Source: Marinobacter sp. DY40_1A1 (GTDB lineage Bacteria > Pseudomonadota > Gammaproteobacteria > Pseudomonadales > Oleiphilaceae). From it: DNA of 64,000 nucleotides. The translations under genes were made by a program, and so were the position numbers. Location: contig NZ_VCHA01000006.1 of the NCBI RefSeq assembly GCF_016597815.1, positions 124,001-188,000 of the forward strand, given 5' to 3'. Positions 27,606-37,442 of the stretch are shown piece by piece; position 1 is the first letter of the stretch; each line of letters opens with the position of its first letter. The notes beneath the pieces were generated by a model. The model ran no database searches. It saw nothing but the letters and a program-made list of their open reading frames with translations, and had not been told where the DNA came from.

Positions 27606-29132
27606 ATGCTTGCTGTCGTTCATTCCCGCGCCATTATTGGCGTGTCTGCGCCGGAGGTCACGGTAGAGGTTCATCTCTCCGGGGGGCTTCCCGCGCTTTC
27701 TATTGTTGGCCTGCCAGAAACCGGCGTGCGTGAAAGCCGCGAACGCGTAAGAAGTGCCCTGCTGAACGCAGGCTTCGAATTTCCAGCCAGAAGAATAACC
27801 ATCAATCTTGCCCCCGCAGACTTGCCAAAAGAGGGCGGCCGATTTGATCTGCCCATCGCTCTTGGTATTCTCGCCGCCTCCGGGCAGATCCCTGCTGAAA
27901 GCCTCACCGCCTTGGAATTCCTTGGAGAGCTCTCACTCAATGGCGCGCTCCGCCCGCTAAAAGGTGTGTTGCCCGCCGTTTTGGCGGCGCGAAAAGCAGG
28001 GCGGGGTTTGCTGGTGCCCAATAGCAACGCTGACGAAGCGGCGCTTGCAAGCCAGGGCGATGTGCTGGCAGCGGGGCATATACTGGCAGTATGCGAACAC
28101 CTGAGTGGGCGCGCCCGTTTGGTGCCTGTGCCCCGCACAAAGCCGGAACACTTGGCATGCGCAAGTATGCCCGATCTTGCGGATGTGCGAGGCCAAAGTG
28201 TCCCTCGTCGAGCGCTGGAAGTGGCTGCCGCTGGTGCCCACAATTTACTCTTCTTTGGCCCCCCGGGAACCGGGAAAAGTATGTTGGCCAGCCGGTTGCC
28301 CGGAATCTTGCCGGATTTGAGCGATGATCACGCCATGGAAGTGGCCAGCGTGCACTCGGTCGCCGGGTTGCGGGTAGGAGAGAGTGGTTGGCGCCAACCA
28401 CCGTTCAGATCTCCCCACCATACGGCGTCTGCTGTGGCTTTGGTGGGCGGAGGTAGCAGCCCCCGGCCGGGAGAAATATCTCTGGCACACCGGGGGGTGT
28501 TGTTTCTCGACGAGCTGCCGGAGTTTGAGCGCCGGGTTCTGGAAGTGCTGCGTGAACCTATGGAAACCGGTGAGATCTCCATCAGCCGTGCCGCGCGGCA
28601 GGTCACGTTTCCTGCACGGTTTCAGGTTATCGGCGCTATGAATCCATGCCCATGCGGCTACAGTGGGCATCCAACCATTGAATGCCAATGCACGCCCCAG
28701 CAGGTGATGCGTTATCGCTCGAAAATATCCGGTCCGCTGCTGGATAGGTTCGATTTGCATGTGGAGGTGCCTGTGCAAAGTGGCGACGTATTGATGCAAT
28801 CCGGCGGGGATGGCGAGTCCAGTGCCCTGGTGAGAGAGCGGGTAGCGTTTGCCAGAGATCGCCAGACTCAACGTGGCTGTGTTAATGCGACTTTGTCAGG
28901 GCGCGAGCTGCAGAAGGTCTGCCGCCTTGAGCACACCAGTGAAAAGCTGCTTTCCGGGGCAATGGAGAAACTGGGGCTGTCAGCCAGGGCGCTGCACCGG
29001 ATACTGCGGGTTGCGCGCACGCTGGCGGATCTTGAGGGAGCTGACTCGGTTACTCAGCCACATCTGATGGAGGCGTTGGGCTACCGACAGTTTGACCGTC
29101 AAACCGGAAAGAGTTCTGTGGTATCCGCCTGA
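27606..29132 (+). CDS. comM: ComM/YifB AAA+ branch-migration helicase
   Basis: A 508-residue protein. The N-terminal Lon-protease-like fold (SRAIIGVSAPEVTVEVHL) precedes a Mg-chelatase-type AAA+ core with Walker A GPPGTGKSM, Walker B VLFLDELPEF, and a Cys-rich insert CPCGYSG...CQC that may bind zinc. A C-terminal helical lid has SARALHRILRVARTLADL. ComM promotes branch migration during natural transformation. ATG 27606 with GGAAGG upstream is chosen over a TTG 14 codons earlier. Together with pilT/pilU it hints at, but does not prove, natural competence. Confidence 0.92.
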   Translation: MLAVVHSRAIIGVSAPEVTVEVHLSGGLPALSIVGLPETGVRESRERVRSALLNAGFEFPARRITINLAPADLPKEGGRFDLPIALGILAASGQIPAESLTALEFLGELSLNGALRPLKGVLPAVLAARKAGRGLLVPNSNADEAALASQGDVLAAGHILAVCEHLSGRARLVPVPRTKPEHLACASMPDLADVRGQSVPRRALEVAAAGAHNLLFFGPPGTGKSMLASRLPGILPDLSDDHAMEVASVHSVAGLRVGESGWRQPPFRSPHHTASAVALVGGGSSPRPGEISLAHRGVLFLDELPEFERRVLEVLREPMETGEISISRAARQVTFPARFQVIGAMNPCPCGYSGHPTIECQCTPQQVMRYRSKISGPLLDRFDLHVEVPVQSGDVLMQSGGDGESSALVRERVAFARDRQTQRGCVNATLSGRELQKVCRLEHTSEKLLSGAMEKLGLSARALHRILRVARTLADLEGADSVTQPHLMEALGYRQFDRQTGKSSVVSA

Positions 29133-29203
29133 TTCTTTTTACTCTGGTAAACTGTGTGCAAACTCCGTTTACAACACCCGCAGCCTGGGGTTAAGGATTG
29201 CAG

Positions 29204-29956
29204 ATGACTGACCAGAAAGAACCACACGACCTTGGCGACGAAAACGAAGCGAAACAAGCGGCAAGCGAATCGCCTATTACGACTCGCCGTGGCGTCCGCA
29301 GCTTTGTTTTGCGCCAGGGGCGTATGACCGAAGGCCAGAAAAAGGCCTACGAACGCAGTTGGCCAAAGTTTGGCCTGGCCCGTGAAAACGGCATGATTGA
29401 TCCACGCCAGGTCTTCGGCCGTGATGCCATGCTCAACCTTGAAATTGGTTTCGGCATGGGGCGTTCGCTGGCAGAAATGGCCGAAGCGGCCCCGGAGCAG
29501 GATTTCATTGGTGTGGAGGTTCATTTACCGGGCGTCGGCGCATTGCTCAAAGAGATCGAAGAGCGGGGCCTGGAGAACATCCGCGTTTACAACATAGATG
29601 CTAACGATGTGATCGATTTGTGCCTGCCGGACGCCTGCCTGGATCAGGTCATGGTGTTCTTCCCGGACCCCTGGCACAAAAAGAAGCATCACAAGCGCCG
29701 GTTGGTTCAGCCTGAATTTGTCCAACGCATACGCCATAAGTTGCGTGTTGGCGGCATTCTGCATCTGGCCACTGACTGGGAAAACTATGCAGAGCATATG
29801 ATGGAAGTGATGGGTGATTCTGAGGGGTTTGCCAATACCCAGGAGCAGGGTCAATACTCACCGCGGCCGGATTATCGCCCGGTTACCAAGTTTGAAAAGC
29901 GTGGTGAAAACCTGGGTCATGGTGTTTGGGACTTGTTGTTTCACCGCACCAACTAG
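29204..29956 (+). CDS. trmB: tRNA (guanine-N7-)-methyltransferase
   Basis: A 250-residue SAM-dependent enzyme that makes m7G46 in tRNAs. Motifs: [15 protein letters not shown] (SAM loop), [21 protein letters not shown], and the family signature [18 protein letters not shown] with the catalytic Asp. The C-terminus [20 protein letters not shown] is typical. An N-terminal extension of about 30 residues is acidic and Lys-rich. AAGGA lies about seven bases before ATG 29204. It is convergent with a small membrane-protein gene. Confidence 0.95.
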   Translation: MTDQKEPHDLGDENEAKQAASESPITTRRGVRSFVLRQGRMTEGQKKAYERSWPKFGLARENGMIDPRQVFGRDAMLNLEIGFGMGRSLAEMAEAAPEQDFIGVEVHLPGVGALLKEIEERGLENIRVYNIDANDVIDLCLPDACLDQVMVFFPDPWHKKKHHKRRLVQPEFVQRIRHKLRVGGILHLATDWENYAEHMMEVMGDSEGFANTQEQGQYSPRPDYRPVTKFEKRGENLGHGVWDLLFHRTN

Positions 29957-29973
29957 GTTTCACGCCTGAGCAG

Positions 29974-30507
29974 CTACCCCGGCGCTAATGGATGGCGCCG
30001 GGCTGCACGGATAATCACAAGCCCTGCAAGGCCTAGTGTAAGGGCCGTGAATTTGGCCAGGGAACTGATGGTGGCCGCAAGGCTAATGGCATCCGTGGGC
30101 GCCTCCAGGTTATTCAGCAGCAAGACATTCTCTGTCGCATCCGCCACGCCGGCAACAATAAACAGTGCCCTGACCCAGCGTGCGGCGGTTTGTTCACGAA
30201 CGCCTGGCCGGTCGAGAGTGCAGTGTCGGGTTAGCAGAATCAGGGTCAGGCAGTAGATCGGGATGAAAAAGAAATCGAGCCAAAGAGACAGTTTGGCCCA
30301 CTGCAGACCCTCCTCTCCCCAGCTTTGTACAATCGCCAGCGCTTGTTCAGCACCACCCGCTAACTGAAAGCTCACAATGCCCTGATGTGCAGACCCGGTT
30401 TTCAGAGGCTGATTAATCAGTATTAGCACAGCGAGTAACACCACTGTTGCTATCAGGCAGCCTTTCAGACGTTTGGGGAACGCCAACAATCGTTTTGCCG
30501 TGTCCAT
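29974..30507 (-). CDS. Small integral membrane protein, unknown function
   Basis: 177 residues with four predicted membrane helices (about 15-34, 75-98, 107-125 with GVADATENVLLLN between, 145-168). I do not recognise the family. The loop between helices 1 and 2 should be periplasmic. Its ATG overlaps the hemW stop by one base (TAATG), so it is the last gene of the metX-to-hemW run. A hairpin near its stop lies in its final codons and has no T tract. Confidence 0.7.
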   Translation of the reverse strand: MDTAKRLLAFPKRLKGCLIATVVLLAVLILINQPLKTGSAHQGIVSFQLAGGAEQALAIVQSWGEEGLQWAKLSLWLDFFFIPIYCLTLILLTRHCTLDRPGVREQTAARWVRALFIVAGVADATENVLLLNNLEAPTDAISLAATISSLAKFTALTLGLAGLVIIRAARRHPLAPG

Positions 30508-31655
30508 TACAGAAAACGCTCCAGCAGGCTGTTCAGATACCTTTGCCCCAAGCCGGTGGCTTGAAGCCGGTCACCAATCAGCAATTTATCATCACGCAAC
30601 GACTGAAGTTGTACCTCAATGGATGACAAGGGTAAACCCGTTCGCTCATAGAAAAGGCGTTCATCCACCCCTTCGCGCAGGCGCAGAGCGTTCATCAGGA
30701 ACTCCAGAGGGAGTTCTGCCACTCCTATCGTGTCGCTTCCGGCGGTACGACTGCCGATCCGGTTGAGGTAGGCCTCTGGCTGACGTGTTTTCCAGTAACG
30801 CTTTATGGTGCCGTCGGGAAGGCTGATTTTGCCGTGCCCTCCTGCACCTAGCGCCAGATAATCCCCGAAGGTCCAGTAGTTGAGGTTGTGCCTTGAGGCC
30901 TTGCCATGCTGGCACCAGGCAGACACCTCGTAGTCGCTGAAGCCGTGCTGGTACAGAAACTCACTACCGCGCTGGGCAATTTCCCAGAGTAATTCGTCGT
31001 CTGGCAAGTCTGGTGGTCGGCTGTAGAACTCTGTATTCGGCTCCAGCGTGAGCTGATACCAGGATAAATGAGGCGGTTCATGGCTCATTGCGGCCCTGAG
31101 ATCTTCCAACGCCTCGTTTGGAGTTTGGCCGGGTAGGCCGTGCATCAAGTCCAGATTGAAGTTGTCGAAGCCGGCCTTTTGGGCAGACTCGATCGCTCTA
31201 TGTGCTGCCGTGCTGTCATGAATTCGGCCAAGGGCTTTCAGGTGCACCGGGTTGAAGCTTTGCACACCGATAGATAAACGGTTGATGCCGGCGTCGCGGA
31301 AGGCCTCGAACCGGCCTTCTTCCAGAGTGCCCGGGTTAGCTTCGAGGGTGATTTCTGCCTCGGCTGCAAAGGCCAGTCGCTCCCGCAGTCCTTTGAAAAG
31401 TTTTTGGTAAAATGCGCCACTCATCAGTGAGGGTGTACCACCCCCGATAAATACGGTTTCTACAGTTCGGCCCGACGCCAGTGGGAGATCCTGGTCAATG
31501 TCTTCAAACAGGGCATTAAGGTAGGCGGATTCAGGCATGTCGTTCTGAACAGCGTGGGAATTGAAATCGCAGTAGGGACATTTGCGCACGCACCAGGGTA
31601 CGTGAATGTACAGGCTAAGGGGTGGCGAGACCGGCTCGGGTGTGAAAGTGACCAA
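30507..31655 (-). CDS. hemW: Heme chaperone HemW (radical SAM)
   Basis: A 382-residue radical SAM protein, related to oxygen-independent coproporphyrinogen oxidase but acting in heme delivery. The 4Fe-4S cluster motif CVRKCPYC (CxxxCxxC) is near residue 22, followed by VFIGGGTPSLM and ITLEANPGTLE. The C-terminal HemN_C domain (ALRLREGVDERLFYERTG) is present. No ATG is available near the expected start, so TTG 31655 is used; it lies five bases after the rdgB stop. Operon with rdgB, DUF4426 and metW/metX, as in pseudomonads. Confidence 0.92.
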   Translation of the reverse strand: MVTFTPEPVSPPLSLYIHVPWCVRKCPYCDFNSHAVQNDMPESAYLNALFEDIDQDLPLASGRTVETVFIGGGTPSLMSGAFYQKLFKGLRERLAFAAEAEITLEANPGTLEEGRFEAFRDAGINRLSIGVQSFNPVHLKALGRIHDSTAAHRAIESAQKAGFDNFNLDLMHGLPGQTPNEALEDLRAAMSHEPPHLSWYQLTLEPNTEFYSRPPDLPDDELLWEIAQRGSEFLYQHGFSDYEVSAWCQHGKASRHNLNYWTFGDYLALGAGGHGKISLPDGTIKRYWKTRQPEAYLNRIGSRTAGSDTIGVAELPLEFLMNALRLREGVDERLFYERTGLPLSSIEVQLQSLRDDKLLIGDRLQATGLGQRYLNSLLERFL

Positions 31656-31660
31656 GGAAC

Positions 31661-32260
31661 TCAGGCCTCAGCCTTGAGCTGTTCCATCAGCAATGCCAAG
31701 GCCCGGCCCCGGTGACTGATCCGGTTTTTCTCATCCCGGCTCAGTTCAGAGGCGCTGCAGTTCTTTTCCGGGCAAAGAAAGATCGGGTCGTAGCCAAAGC
31801 CACCGTCGCCTCTGGGTGCCCTGAGAATCGTGCCTGGCCAACGTCCATGGCACACAATGGGAGTGGGGTCGTCTGCGTGGCGCAGATACACGAGAACACA
31901 GTGGAATTGTGCGCCGCGTTGGCCATCTGGCACATCCGTCATGGCTTCCAGGAGAGCGTTAAGATTATCCAGGTCAGAAGCCCCGGCCCCGGCGTATCGT
32001 GCTGAACGAACCCCCGGCGCGCCGCTCAGCGCATCCACCGCCAAACCACTATCGTCAGCCAATGCAGGTAAGCCGGTTGCCCGGGCGGCGTGACGTGCTT
32101 TGAGGATGGCATTTTCCACAAACGTAACCGCTGGTTCTTCGGCTTCGCTCACACCCAGCTCGCCTTGAGGCACTGGAATGAGATTCAGTGGCGCAAGAAG
32201 TTGGGTGAATTCGAGGATTTTGCCTTTGTTGTTACTGGCAATAACAAGTTGCTCGGGCAT
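31661..32260 (-). CDS. rdgB: XTP/dITP diphosphatase RdgB
   Basis: A 199-residue house-cleaning enzyme that removes ITP/XTP and dITP. Landmarks: [13 protein letters not shown] at the start, [27 protein letters not shown] with the metal Asp residues, and [10 protein letters not shown] near the end. ATG 32260 avoids overlap with the DUF4426 gene and gives the family's usual length (about 197). In operon with the upstream DUF4426 gene (7-base gap) and downstream hemW. Confidence 0.95.
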   Translation of the reverse strand: MPEQLVIASNNKGKILEFTQLLAPLNLIPVPQGELGVSEAEEPAVTFVENAILKARHAARATGLPALADDSGLAVDALSGAPGVRSARYAGAGASDLDNLNALLEAMTDVPDGQRGAQFHCVLVYLRHADDPTPIVCHGRWPGTILRAPRGDGGFGYDPIFLCPEKNCSASELSRDEKNRISHRGRALALLMEQLKAEA

Positions 32261-32267
32261 AGTTCGC

Positions 32268-32726
32268 TCAGTCGCCGAAAAGAGTGTGGGCAAATCGTAC
32301 CGGCAAGTCCTGTTTATGCCCGGTAGGGCGAGCGGTAACGTTGAATGTCATCAGCTCGCCGGATGAGTACTGGTACTGGGCAATAAAGTACACGGAGTCG
32401 CCTTCCTGTATTCTGCGAAAGGCCAGAAACTTTACTTGCTGAATGTCGTTTGAAACCTTGCCTTCCACCTGACCGGGTACGGGTTTAATAGCCCCGTTTG
32501 CGTCTTCCTGCATAATGGAAATGTTAACGACGCCAATACTTCTGCTGCGCTGAAGGTTGTTGGCCTTTGCGACTTCAGGTGTAAGAAAGGTGCTTGGAAA
32601 CACGCTCCAGTGAACCTGATAGTCTCCGAAATCTTCCGATCCGGCCAAAGCAGGAAGGCTCACAAGGGCGGCCAGGAATGCGGCTGCTGCCATGGCAATA
32701 ATGTTGTGCAGGGCTTTGGTTTTCAT
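32268..32726 (-). CDS. DUF4426 exported protein
   Basis: A 152-residue protein with a signal peptide (cleavage near ALAG, about residue 28). The mature domain [25 protein letters not shown] matches the DUF4426 family that sits between metW and rdgB in Pseudomonas and relatives. It is beta-rich and probably periplasmic. Its ATG overlaps the metW stop by one base (TAATG). The function of the family is not established. Confidence 0.85.
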   Translation of the reverse strand: MKTKALHNIIAMAAAAFLAALVSLPALAGSEDFGDYQVHWSVFPSTFLTPEVAKANNLQRSRSIGVVNISIMQEDANGAIKPVPGQVEGKVSNDIQQVKFLAFRRIQEGDSVYFIAQYQYSSGELMTFNVTARPTGHKQDLPVRFAHTLFGD

Positions 32727-33328
32727 TACGTTTTCTCCCGGGTAATGCGGTAGATCGCGATCTCACCCAACAGGTTCGGCCAGAAACGCGCCAGCCAGTT
32801 GTTCTGGTGCTGACCGTCCACTACGCGACGGCTTTTGATGCGAATGCCTTTCTCGCGGCACAGGGCTTCAAAATCCTTGAAGGTACATAACCGTATGTTG
32901 GGGGTGTTGTACCACTTATAGGGTAATGCGTCTGATTCGGGCATGCGGCCGCTAAGAGCCAGCCCCCAGCGCAGTCGCCAGTGTGCGAAGTTGGGGAAGG
33001 TCACTATGCCTTCGTCGCCAAGACGCAGCATTTCATCCAGCACCTTGTCTGGGCGGCGAACTGCCTGCAGTGCCTGCGTCATCAATACAATATCGAAGCT
33101 GTTGTCTTCAAAGTTGTCCAGGCCCTGGGTATCCAGGTTCTGCTCGATCACTGAAACACCGCGGTTCATGCAGGTAGTTATGTGGTCGGGGTTAATTTCC
33201 AGACCAAACCCTGTGGCATTGCGTTCCCGCTTGAGGTAATCGAGCAAGGTGCCGTCACCACAACCAAGGTCCAGTACATGGTGGCCAGGCTTTACCCATT
33301 GCTGGATGATTTCAAGATCCGCTCTCAT
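32726..33328 (-). CDS. metW: MetW, partner of homoserine acyltransferase
   Basis: A 200-residue SAM-methyltransferase-fold protein: [17 protein letters not shown] near residue 17, then GFGLEIN and [17 protein letters not shown]. MetW pairs with MetX-type homoserine O-acyltransferases in proteobacteria and is needed for full methionine synthesis. The ATG overlaps the metX stop by four bases (ATGA). [27 protein letters not shown] is a family hallmark. A methylation substrate is not established. Confidence 0.95.
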   Translation of the reverse strand: MRADLEIIQQWVKPGHHVLDLGCGDGTLLDYLKRERNATGFGLEINPDHITTCMNRGVSVIEQNLDTQGLDNFEDNSFDIVLMTQALQAVRRPDKVLDEMLRLGDEGIVTFPNFAHWRLRWGLALSGRMPESDALPYKWYNTPNIRLCTFKDFEALCREKGIRIKSRRVVDGQHQNNWLARFWPNLLGEIAIYRITREKT

Positions 33329-34473
33329 GCGCCCACCTCTCTGGCAACACGGTCCATGTATGCGGTAAAGATATCAGTATAGCGAGGGGTTGGGATCAGG
33401 AATGCATCGTGGCCCCAAGGTGCGTCAATTTCTGCATAACTTACCTTCCGCCGAGCTGCGATCATGGCGTTTACCATCTCTTCTGAACGGGCCGGAGTGA
33501 AGCGCCAGTCTGTGCTGAACGAAAGCACCAGAAACTCACAGCTGGCTTCAGCCATGGCCTTGGACAAATCTCCGCCAAACTCATAGGCGGGGTCGAAATA
33601 ATCCAGTGCGCGGGTCATCAGTAGATAGGTGTTGGCGTCGAAGACTTCAGAGAAGCGCTCGCCCTGATAGCGGAGGTAGCTTTCAACCTGGAACTCGGCA
33701 TCGTAACCAAATTTGTAAGCCTGATCTCGTAATTCGCGGCCAAATTTCTCTCCCATGGAGGCATCGGAGAGATAAGTGATGTGGCCTACCATTCGCGCCA
33801 GCATCAGCCCGCGGCGGGGCAGGGTGTCGAAATCAAAGTAGCGGCCATCATGGAATTCACGGTCCGAGGTGATTGCCTGGCGCGCTACCTCATTAAAGGC
33901 AATGTTCTGAGCTGTGAGGCGTGGACTGGAGGCAATGGCCACGGCATGTTTCAGCCTGTCCGGATAGTCCAGACTCCATTGCAGTGCCTGCATGCCGCCC
34001 AGAGAGCCACCTACTACCGCTGCCCAGCAGTCAATTCCGAGGCGGTCCGCCAGCAGTGCCTGGCTTTTAACCCAGTCGCCAACGGTGACTACGGGAAAAT
34101 CCGGGCCGTAAGGCTTGCCTGTGGCAGGGTTGGTCGAGATGGGGCCGGTGCTGCCATGGCAACCACCCAGGTTGTTGAGGCACACTACAAAAAACCGATT
34201 GGTATCAACGGGCTTGCCGGGGCCTATGCAAGTATCCCACCAGCCGGGCTTGCGGTCGTCCATAGAATGGTAGCCGGCGGCGTGGTGGTGCCCGCTCAAG
34301 GCATGGCAGATGAGCACAGCATTGCTGCGATCGGCGTTAAGTTCGCCATAGGTCTCAACTACCAGATCATAGCGCTCCAGCGTTTGGCCGCACGCCAGTT
34401 CAATGGGCGTTTCAAAATGGTACGTCTGCGGGGTGACTACCCCGACAGAATCCACAGGCAGGGAATCGGGCAT
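33325..34473 (-). CDS. metX: Homoserine O-acyltransferase (MetX family, probably succinyl)
   Basis: A 382-residue alpha/beta-hydrolase-fold enzyme that acylates homoserine in methionine synthesis. Nucleophile motif [12 protein letters not shown] near residue 148; [12 protein letters not shown] is the oxyanion region; [19 protein letters not shown] is conserved; the catalytic His is in [11 protein letters not shown]. In MetW-containing gammaproteobacteria this family uses succinyl-CoA although annotated as acetyl; I infer the same here. First gene of metX-metW-DUF4426-rdgB-hemW. The 136 bases upstream should hold the promoter; I see no SAM-riboswitch pattern. Confidence 0.92.
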   Translation of the reverse strand: MPDSLPVDSVGVVTPQTYHFETPIELACGQTLERYDLVVETYGELNADRSNAVLICHALSGHHHAAGYHSMDDRKPGWWDTCIGPGKPVDTNRFFVVCLNNLGGCHGSTGPISTNPATGKPYGPDFPVVTVGDWVKSQALLADRLGIDCWAAVVGGSLGGMQALQWSLDYPDRLKHAVAIASSPRLTAQNIAFNEVARQAITSDREFHDGRYFDFDTLPRRGLMLARMVGHITYLSDASMGEKFGRELRDQAYKFGYDAEFQVESYLRYQGERFSEVFDANTYLLMTRALDYFDPAYEFGGDLSKAMAEASCEFLVLSFSTDWRFTPARSEEMVNAMIAARRKVSYAEIDAPWGHDAFLIPTPRYTDIFTAYMDRVAREVGA

Positions 34474-34609
34474 TGGCGCGGCAGGTTCCTGGTTCGGTCC
34501 GTTAGAAAACTACTTTGCTGGCAAGGGCAAACGCCTGTACCAGCAGAGCAGTTTAAAGGCGGGTCGTCATACCTGCAACCGACAGACTGTACGAGGGTCA
34601 AGCGGCGGG

Positions 34610-36574
34610 CTAGAACCCGCCTGAAATATTGACCACTTTTTGCTGGATCATGGTTGGTGCAGGCTTGCGGATTTGACGCTGCATGGCATCCGCCAATTCC
34701 AGTTGACGGCGCAAATCAGTGATAGTGTTGTGGAGCCGTTCGCGCTCGGTGCGGCTGTCACGATCGCTTCTCACCATATCCCTAAGGCGACGGATTTGAT
34801 GTTCCAGTAGCTGTTTTTGCTCCATGGAGTACTGCATGATCGGTAGCAGGGCTTCTGAAGGCCAGCGCTCTACATCTGCGCGTACACGAGCATGCAGGGT
34901 TCTGGCTTCGCTCACCATGACATTGAAAAAACGTTGTACCAGAACGGACTGCTCAGTCAGCAGGTTTTTGGGGCTGGCGCGGAAGCGTCGGGCTTTTTTG
35001 CGCAGTTCTCTTATAGCAATAACATGGCGGCCGGCGCGAAGAGGAATAGGCTCCAGGTGGCGGGCACGGGTATCTTCGTTGTAGCGACGGTAAATGGCAC
35101 CAACCATCTTCTCGGCAAGGCGACCCTCACTGAGAAGGTTGCTGAAGTCGCCCTCAAGCAGCTCGAAAAACTGTTCCATGGCGTTGTTCATGCCCGCCGT
35201 CGTCCAGCTTTTTGTCATGGATTTCCGGATTTTTTCGGCATGAGCTTCAAACCGGTCTTCGTCTACCAGCTTTTTCAGCATATCGCCTTGAGATGCCATG
35301 AGTCGGCGGCTTGAGCGCAGCGTGATCAGCTTTTTATAGTAAAAGTCGTAATCTTTCTGGGAGCGGTCGGCCAAGCGAGCAAGGGCCGCTTTGTCCATGG
35401 TCACGCCGGAGCAGGCCTTGAATTCTTCGTCAAGAGAGTCAAGCCGGTTCTGCATGGCGGCCTGGCTATTTTGCAGCATACCCAGCAGATCGTTGATCAG
35501 GCTTTGGGTGATCAGCTGCTCTTTATGCATCAGGATGCGCTGAATAATCAGCTGCTCAAGATTGCCAATGTTGGAGCGGGCGAAAAGATCAGAATCTTTC
35601 CGGACTCTGGCAACCAATCCCTGTTTTGCCGACAAAGGGATGACATCTTGTTGGCGGATGCCCAGATGATCTGCGGTATAGCCACGCACCCGCTCGATAG
35701 CATCGTGTGTGTGCTTCTCGCCCTGCAGGTCGTCCCACAGCACATCAATCTTGTTCAGTACCGCAAAGCGACCGGCACGGTGGTCGGCATGCTCGGTATC
35801 AATGTATTCCTTCCAGATAGTCATATCGCTGGCGGTAACGCCAGTATCGGCACTTAGCACGAAGATAATAGCGTGCGCGCGCGGGAGCATGCTGATTGTG
35901 AGCTCTGGCTCGGAGCCGAGTGCGTTCAGGCCCGGTGTGTCGAGAATCCGCAATCCGCGTTCAAACAGGGGGTGGCGGATACTGATCTGTGCATTGCGCC
36001 AGGCAGGAATCAGAACCTTGCCGGGATTGTTGCGGTCTTGCTCCAGCATACTTTCATCAAAGCCCAGAGCGCGTGCCTCTCCGGGGGAAACGCTTTTCAC
36101 TCGAGCTACTTCGCCCAGAACCTCGCGCATGATTTCAGGGTCGCGCTCATCCAGTTCGTGCTTAACCCAACGCTCTGGTTGCTTGCGTAGTTGCTGCAGT
36201 GACAATTCGCCGGTGCGGGTTTCTATGGGAAGCAGCAGTAGGTAGTTTTCGTTGGCGCTGCGATCAAAGAATAACTCAGTAGGGCACATGGTTGTGCGCC
36301 CGGCCTGTGAAGGCAACATGCGCTGGCCAAAGTCAGAGAAGAACAGAGCGTTTATGAGTTCCGTTTTGCCACGGGAGTACTCACCAACAAATGCAATGGT
36401 AAGCTCGTCTTCAACGAGCAGTTCAAGCCCATGACGAATCCGTGCACTGATATCATCAGAGAACAGGTTGTTGTCCTGAAGCCACAGCCGGTAACGGCCG
36501 ATCTGGCGGATCAGCTCTTTTTTCCAGTTATGGTAGGCTTCTACCTGCTGGGTAAGGTTTCCCTGAAGACTCAT
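34610..36574 (-). CDS. Bacterial dynamin-like GTPase
   Basis: A 654-residue large GTPase. G1 P-loop GEYSRGKTELIN (about residue 51), G3 DTPGLNALG, and G4 NKID are present, and the spacing is that of bacterial dynamin-like proteins. The GTPase domain (to about 330) is followed by long helices and a Gln/Arg-rich coiled coil near the C-terminus (SRTERERLHNTITDLRRQLEL). No membrane helix is clear. ATG 36574 (MSLQGN) with an AGAGGGA-like site is preferred over ATG 36604. It sits between yggT and metX, where pseudomonads have other genes, so it is a local insertion. Role unknown: membrane remodelling is a family-based guess. Confidence 0.85.
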   Translation of the reverse strand: MSLQGNLTQQVEAYHNWKKELIRQIGRYRLWLQDNNLFSDDISARIRHGLELLVEDELTIAFVGEYSRGKTELINALFFSDFGQRMLPSQAGRTTMCPTELFFDRSANENYLLLLPIETRTGELSLQQLRKQPERWVKHELDERDPEIMREVLGEVARVKSVSPGEARALGFDESMLEQDRNNPGKVLIPAWRNAQISIRHPLFERGLRILDTPGLNALGSEPELTISMLPRAHAIIFVLSADTGVTASDMTIWKEYIDTEHADHRAGRFAVLNKIDVLWDDLQGEKHTHDAIERVRGYTADHLGIRQQDVIPLSAKQGLVARVRKDSDLFARSNIGNLEQLIIQRILMHKEQLITQSLINDLLGMLQNSQAAMQNRLDSLDEEFKACSGVTMDKAALARLADRSQKDYDFYYKKLITLRSSRRLMASQGDMLKKLVDEDRFEAHAEKIRKSMTKSWTTAGMNNAMEQFFELLEGDFSNLLSEGRLAEKMVGAIYRRYNEDTRARHLEPIPLRAGRHVIAIRELRKKARRFRASPKNLLTEQSVLVQRFFNVMVSEARTLHARVRADVERWPSEALLPIMQYSMEQKQLLEHQIRRLRDMVRSDRDSRTERERLHNTITDLRRQLELADAMQRQIRKPAPTMIQQKVVNISGGF

Positions 36575-36735
36575 CGGATATTCCCTCTGCACCACTTCCG
36601 GCATTCCCCCGGCTAGCTAAACCGGGCTCCGCATGATGGACGAATTAATTAATTACTGTTAATACTAACCTGTTCCCGCAATGTTTGGAGTCAGGCGATT
36701 TTTGGTATGTAGCAGTTGGTGGCAGGAGTCTAATG

Positions 36736-36771
36736 AAAAAAGCCGCAAAATCAACAGGTTGATGATGCGGC
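36736..36771 (-). terminator. Intrinsic terminator of the yggS-proC-yggT transcript
   Basis: Minus-strand stem GCCGCA / TGCGGC (36742-36747 with 36766-36771) with an inner ATCAAC / GTTGAT stem, followed by six T (A run at 36736-36741). Confidence 0.8.
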
Positions 36772-36827
36772 GCAAGATTCAGGATTTTTGTGGAGAACTG
36801 TTACAGATTGTTGATTTGAGACGTGAC

Positions 36828-37412
36828 CTACATTCCCAGCCCAATGGCTCCAAGGCCGACAGCCATTTTCATGTGGCCAATAACAACCGTGATAACGTTC
36901 AGAATCAGAAAAACGATAATAGGTGACAGGTCCAATCCGCCCATGGACGGCATCAAATTGCGCACCGGGCGCATAACGGGCTCTGTGATTTGTGCGACAA
37001 GCTGAATGGCGGGGTGGCTGCTTCCCGGGGCAATCCAGCTGACAACCACTACAGCGATAACCGACCAAAAGTAAATCTTCACGATCAGTTCCAGTACTGC
37101 GATAACGCCCCAAACCAAGAGTATGAGCGGGTTTATGGATGGTATGCCGCCGTTGAGGGCTACAAGAATCAGGAAGAATACGACTGCCTGAATGAGAACC
37201 GCCAGTACCAGTGCCGCACCGTCAATGCCGCCCCAGCCAGGAATAATCCGGCGCATAGGGCGAAGCAAGGGGTTTGTTGCTTTCACTGCAAACTGGGAGA
37301 TCGGGTTATAGAAATCAGCTCGAGCCAGTTGCAGCAGAAAACGCAGCAGAATTATGGTCATGTAAAACGTGGACGCGATCAGCAGGATCGTAATCAGGAT
37401 GTCTGCCAGCAT
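36828..37412 (-). CDS. yggT: YggT-family membrane protein
   Basis: A 194-residue protein with two YggT repeats, each a helix pair: residues ~5-80 (MTIILLRFLLQLARADFYNPISQFAVKATNPLLRPMRR) and ~95-190 (WIAPGSSHPAIQLVAQITEPVMRPVRNLMP). The duplicated NP(L/V)xRPxR element is visible. The family is linked to osmotic protection or cell-division membrane factors, without an agreed activity. It lies 30 bases after proC, as in Pseudomonas. Confidence 0.92.
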   Translation of the reverse strand: MLADILITILLIASTFYMTIILLRFLLQLARADFYNPISQFAVKATNPLLRPMRRIIPGWGGIDGAALVLAVLIQAVVFFLILVALNGGIPSINPLILLVWGVIAVLELIVKIYFWSVIAVVVVSWIAPGSSHPAIQLVAQITEPVMRPVRNLMPSMGGLDLSPIIVFLILNVITVVIGHMKMAVGLGAIGLGM

Positions 37413-37442
37413 GTAACCTGTTCTCCGTTGTCAGTGACTGTT

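Noticed and set aside
29978..30002. Hairpin CCCGGCGC / GCGCCGGG after trmB
   Set aside because: No T tract, and it lies within the last codons of the opposite membrane-protein gene.
34474..34609. Possible SAM riboswitch before metX
   Set aside because: I looked for SAM-I and SAM-II patterns in the leader and saw no matching core sequence.
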